Shown: positions 6,282 through 6,848 of the stretch, piece by piece | Position numbering within the stretch: position 1 is the stretch's first letter | Layout of the letters: each line of letters opens with the position of its first letter | Made by a program: the position numbers and the translations under genes | Assembly (NCBI GenBank): GCA_022703745.1 | Contig: JAKLDB010000026.1 | Coordinates: 1 to 6,848 of the forward strand | DNA length: 6,848 nt | Reading direction: 5' to 3' | Source of the DNA: Patescibacteria group bacterium | GTDB taxonomy: Bacteria > Patescibacteriota > Kazan-3B-28 | Notes under the pieces: model-generated | Databases searched by the model: none | What the model was told of the DNA's origin: nothing | What the model saw: the letters and a program-made list of their open reading frames with translations, nothing else

Positions 6282-6806
6282 ATGGCAGACAAATCTAAAA
6301 TTGAAATGGTAAAGCAGCTGCTGGAAACGGCAACCGCTAATTTGGCGACTGCTAAGCAGGTATTAACAGATCTGTTGGGTGTTCAGTTTGATGATGTAAC
6401 TGGTAAAGCCGTACATCTTAAATCTGAAGGTAATGTCGTAGAAGGCATATTTGATGGCCAATATATGTTGGACAAGGATGGTAAGAAATACCCAGTTCCT
6501 GCCAACTATGCCAGCAAATCTAAGCTGGTAGTAGGGGATGTATTGAAATTGACTATCCAAGATGATGGTTCATTTGTTTTCAAGCAAATTGGTCCTGTTG
6601 ATCGTAAGAAGCTTCTCGGTACATTGGTCTACGAGAATGATGAGTACAAAGTAGTGGCGGGTGGTAAATCCTACGCTGTATTACTGGCTTCTGTGACCTA
6701 CTTCAAACTTACTCCGGGTGACCAGGTGACTATTCTGATACCTGAAGGCAAAGATGATTCGCATTGGGCGGCTATCGAGAATGCAGTAATCCAAGCAGAG
6801 AGCTAA
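6282..6806 (+). CDS. Small cytoplasmic protein with coiled helix and duplicated beta unit
   Basis: Function is unknown. The 174 residues have no signal peptide or membrane helix. Residues 3-33 form one long amphipathic helix (KIEMVKQLLETATANLATAKQVLTDLLG), likely an oligomerisation or docking helix. After a short link come two related beta-rich units, about 53-104 and 112-166. Each has a Y (61; 122), G-K-x-Y-x-V (67-72; 128-133), K-L-x-x-G-D (81-86; 142-147) and an alternating hydrophobic strand, with the same 18 residues between the key glycines. The pattern suggests small SH3- or OB-like barrels, which is inference. I recall similar uncharacterised proteins, with PVPANYASKSKL or close variants, in CPR genomes, unchecked. 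Its own promoter and strong ribosome site argue for independent, substantial expression. It could bind nucleic acid, protein or cell wall; nothing in the sequence decides. Confidence 0.87.
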   Translation: MADKSKIEMVKQLLETATANLATAKQVLTDLLGVQFDDVTGKAVHLKSEGNVVEGIFDGQYMLDKDGKKYPVPANYASKSKLVVGDVLKLTIQDDGSFVFKQIGPVDRKKLLGTLVYENDEYKVVAGGKSYAVLLASVTYFKLTPGDQVTILIPEGKDDSHWAAIENAVIQAES

Positions 6807-6820
6807 ATGGAGACTCTTTT

Positions 6821-6845
6821 GCCTCTAAAAACTGGTTTCAGAGGC
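6821..6845 (+). terminator. Hairpin at window end, candidate terminator (incomplete view)
   Basis: GCCTCT (6821-6826) pairs perfectly with AGAGGC (6840-6845). After an A-C mismatch, AAA pairs with TTT, leaving a 5-nt loop ACTGG. It begins 15 nt after the stop of the 174-aa gene, as expected of a terminator. The window ends 3 bases later, so the diagnostic T-run cannot be seen. Confidence 0.5.
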
Positions 6846-6848
6846 TGA

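Overview
The window reads as one strand of a compact, moderately AT-rich bacterial genome, most likely a member of the Candidate Phyla Radiation (Patescibacteria). I base this on the tight packing, the shortened GatA, and three protein types that I recall chiefly from CPR genomes: a membrane-anchored HEPN-like protein inside the gat operon, a membrane-anchored stand-alone type IV secretion/HerA-like ATPase, and a small two-repeat beta protein. I cannot assign the class. TGA is a normal stop codon here: it ends gatA and the next gene within ATGA overlaps, which argues against the UGA=Gly lineages (Absconditabacteria, Gracilibacteria). Lineage and family recall are from memory, not from a search.

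Region 1 (1-3433) is a tRNA amidotransferase operon: gatC (5'-truncated by the window edge), gatA, a 139-aa membrane-anchored HEPN-like protein, and gatB. gatC and gatA are 3 nt apart, and the next two junctions are 4-nt ATGA overlaps, so translation is probably coupled. GatCAB makes Gln-tRNA(Gln) and/or Asn-tRNA(Asn) from misacylated precursors. The inserted gene carries a transmembrane helix and an R-N-x3-H motif and is the most intriguing gene of the window.

Region 2 (3422-6239) is a second transcription unit. A near-consensus extended -10 promoter (TTGACA, 17 nt, TATAGT) lies across the end of gatB, and its -10 box sits in a perfect 6-bp inverted repeat. It drives an unrecognised acidic 107-aa protein and an 807-aa ATPase with one N-terminal membrane helix, a divergent N-terminal half and a complete Walker A/B motor of the VirD4/TraD/HerA class. 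No other secretion gene is visible.

Region 3 (6212-6848) is a third unit. A promoter with a perfect -10 (TTTACA, 17 nt, TATAAT) overlaps the end of the ATPase gene, and a good Shine-Dalgarno precedes a 174-aa protein. This protein has an N-terminal amphipathic helix and an internal duplication that spaces its conserved residues identically. The window ends in a hairpin that may be the terminator of this unit.

No tRNA, rRNA, CRISPR array, insertion sequence or attachment site was seen, no gene was found on the minus strand, and no gap between genes exceeds 50 bases.
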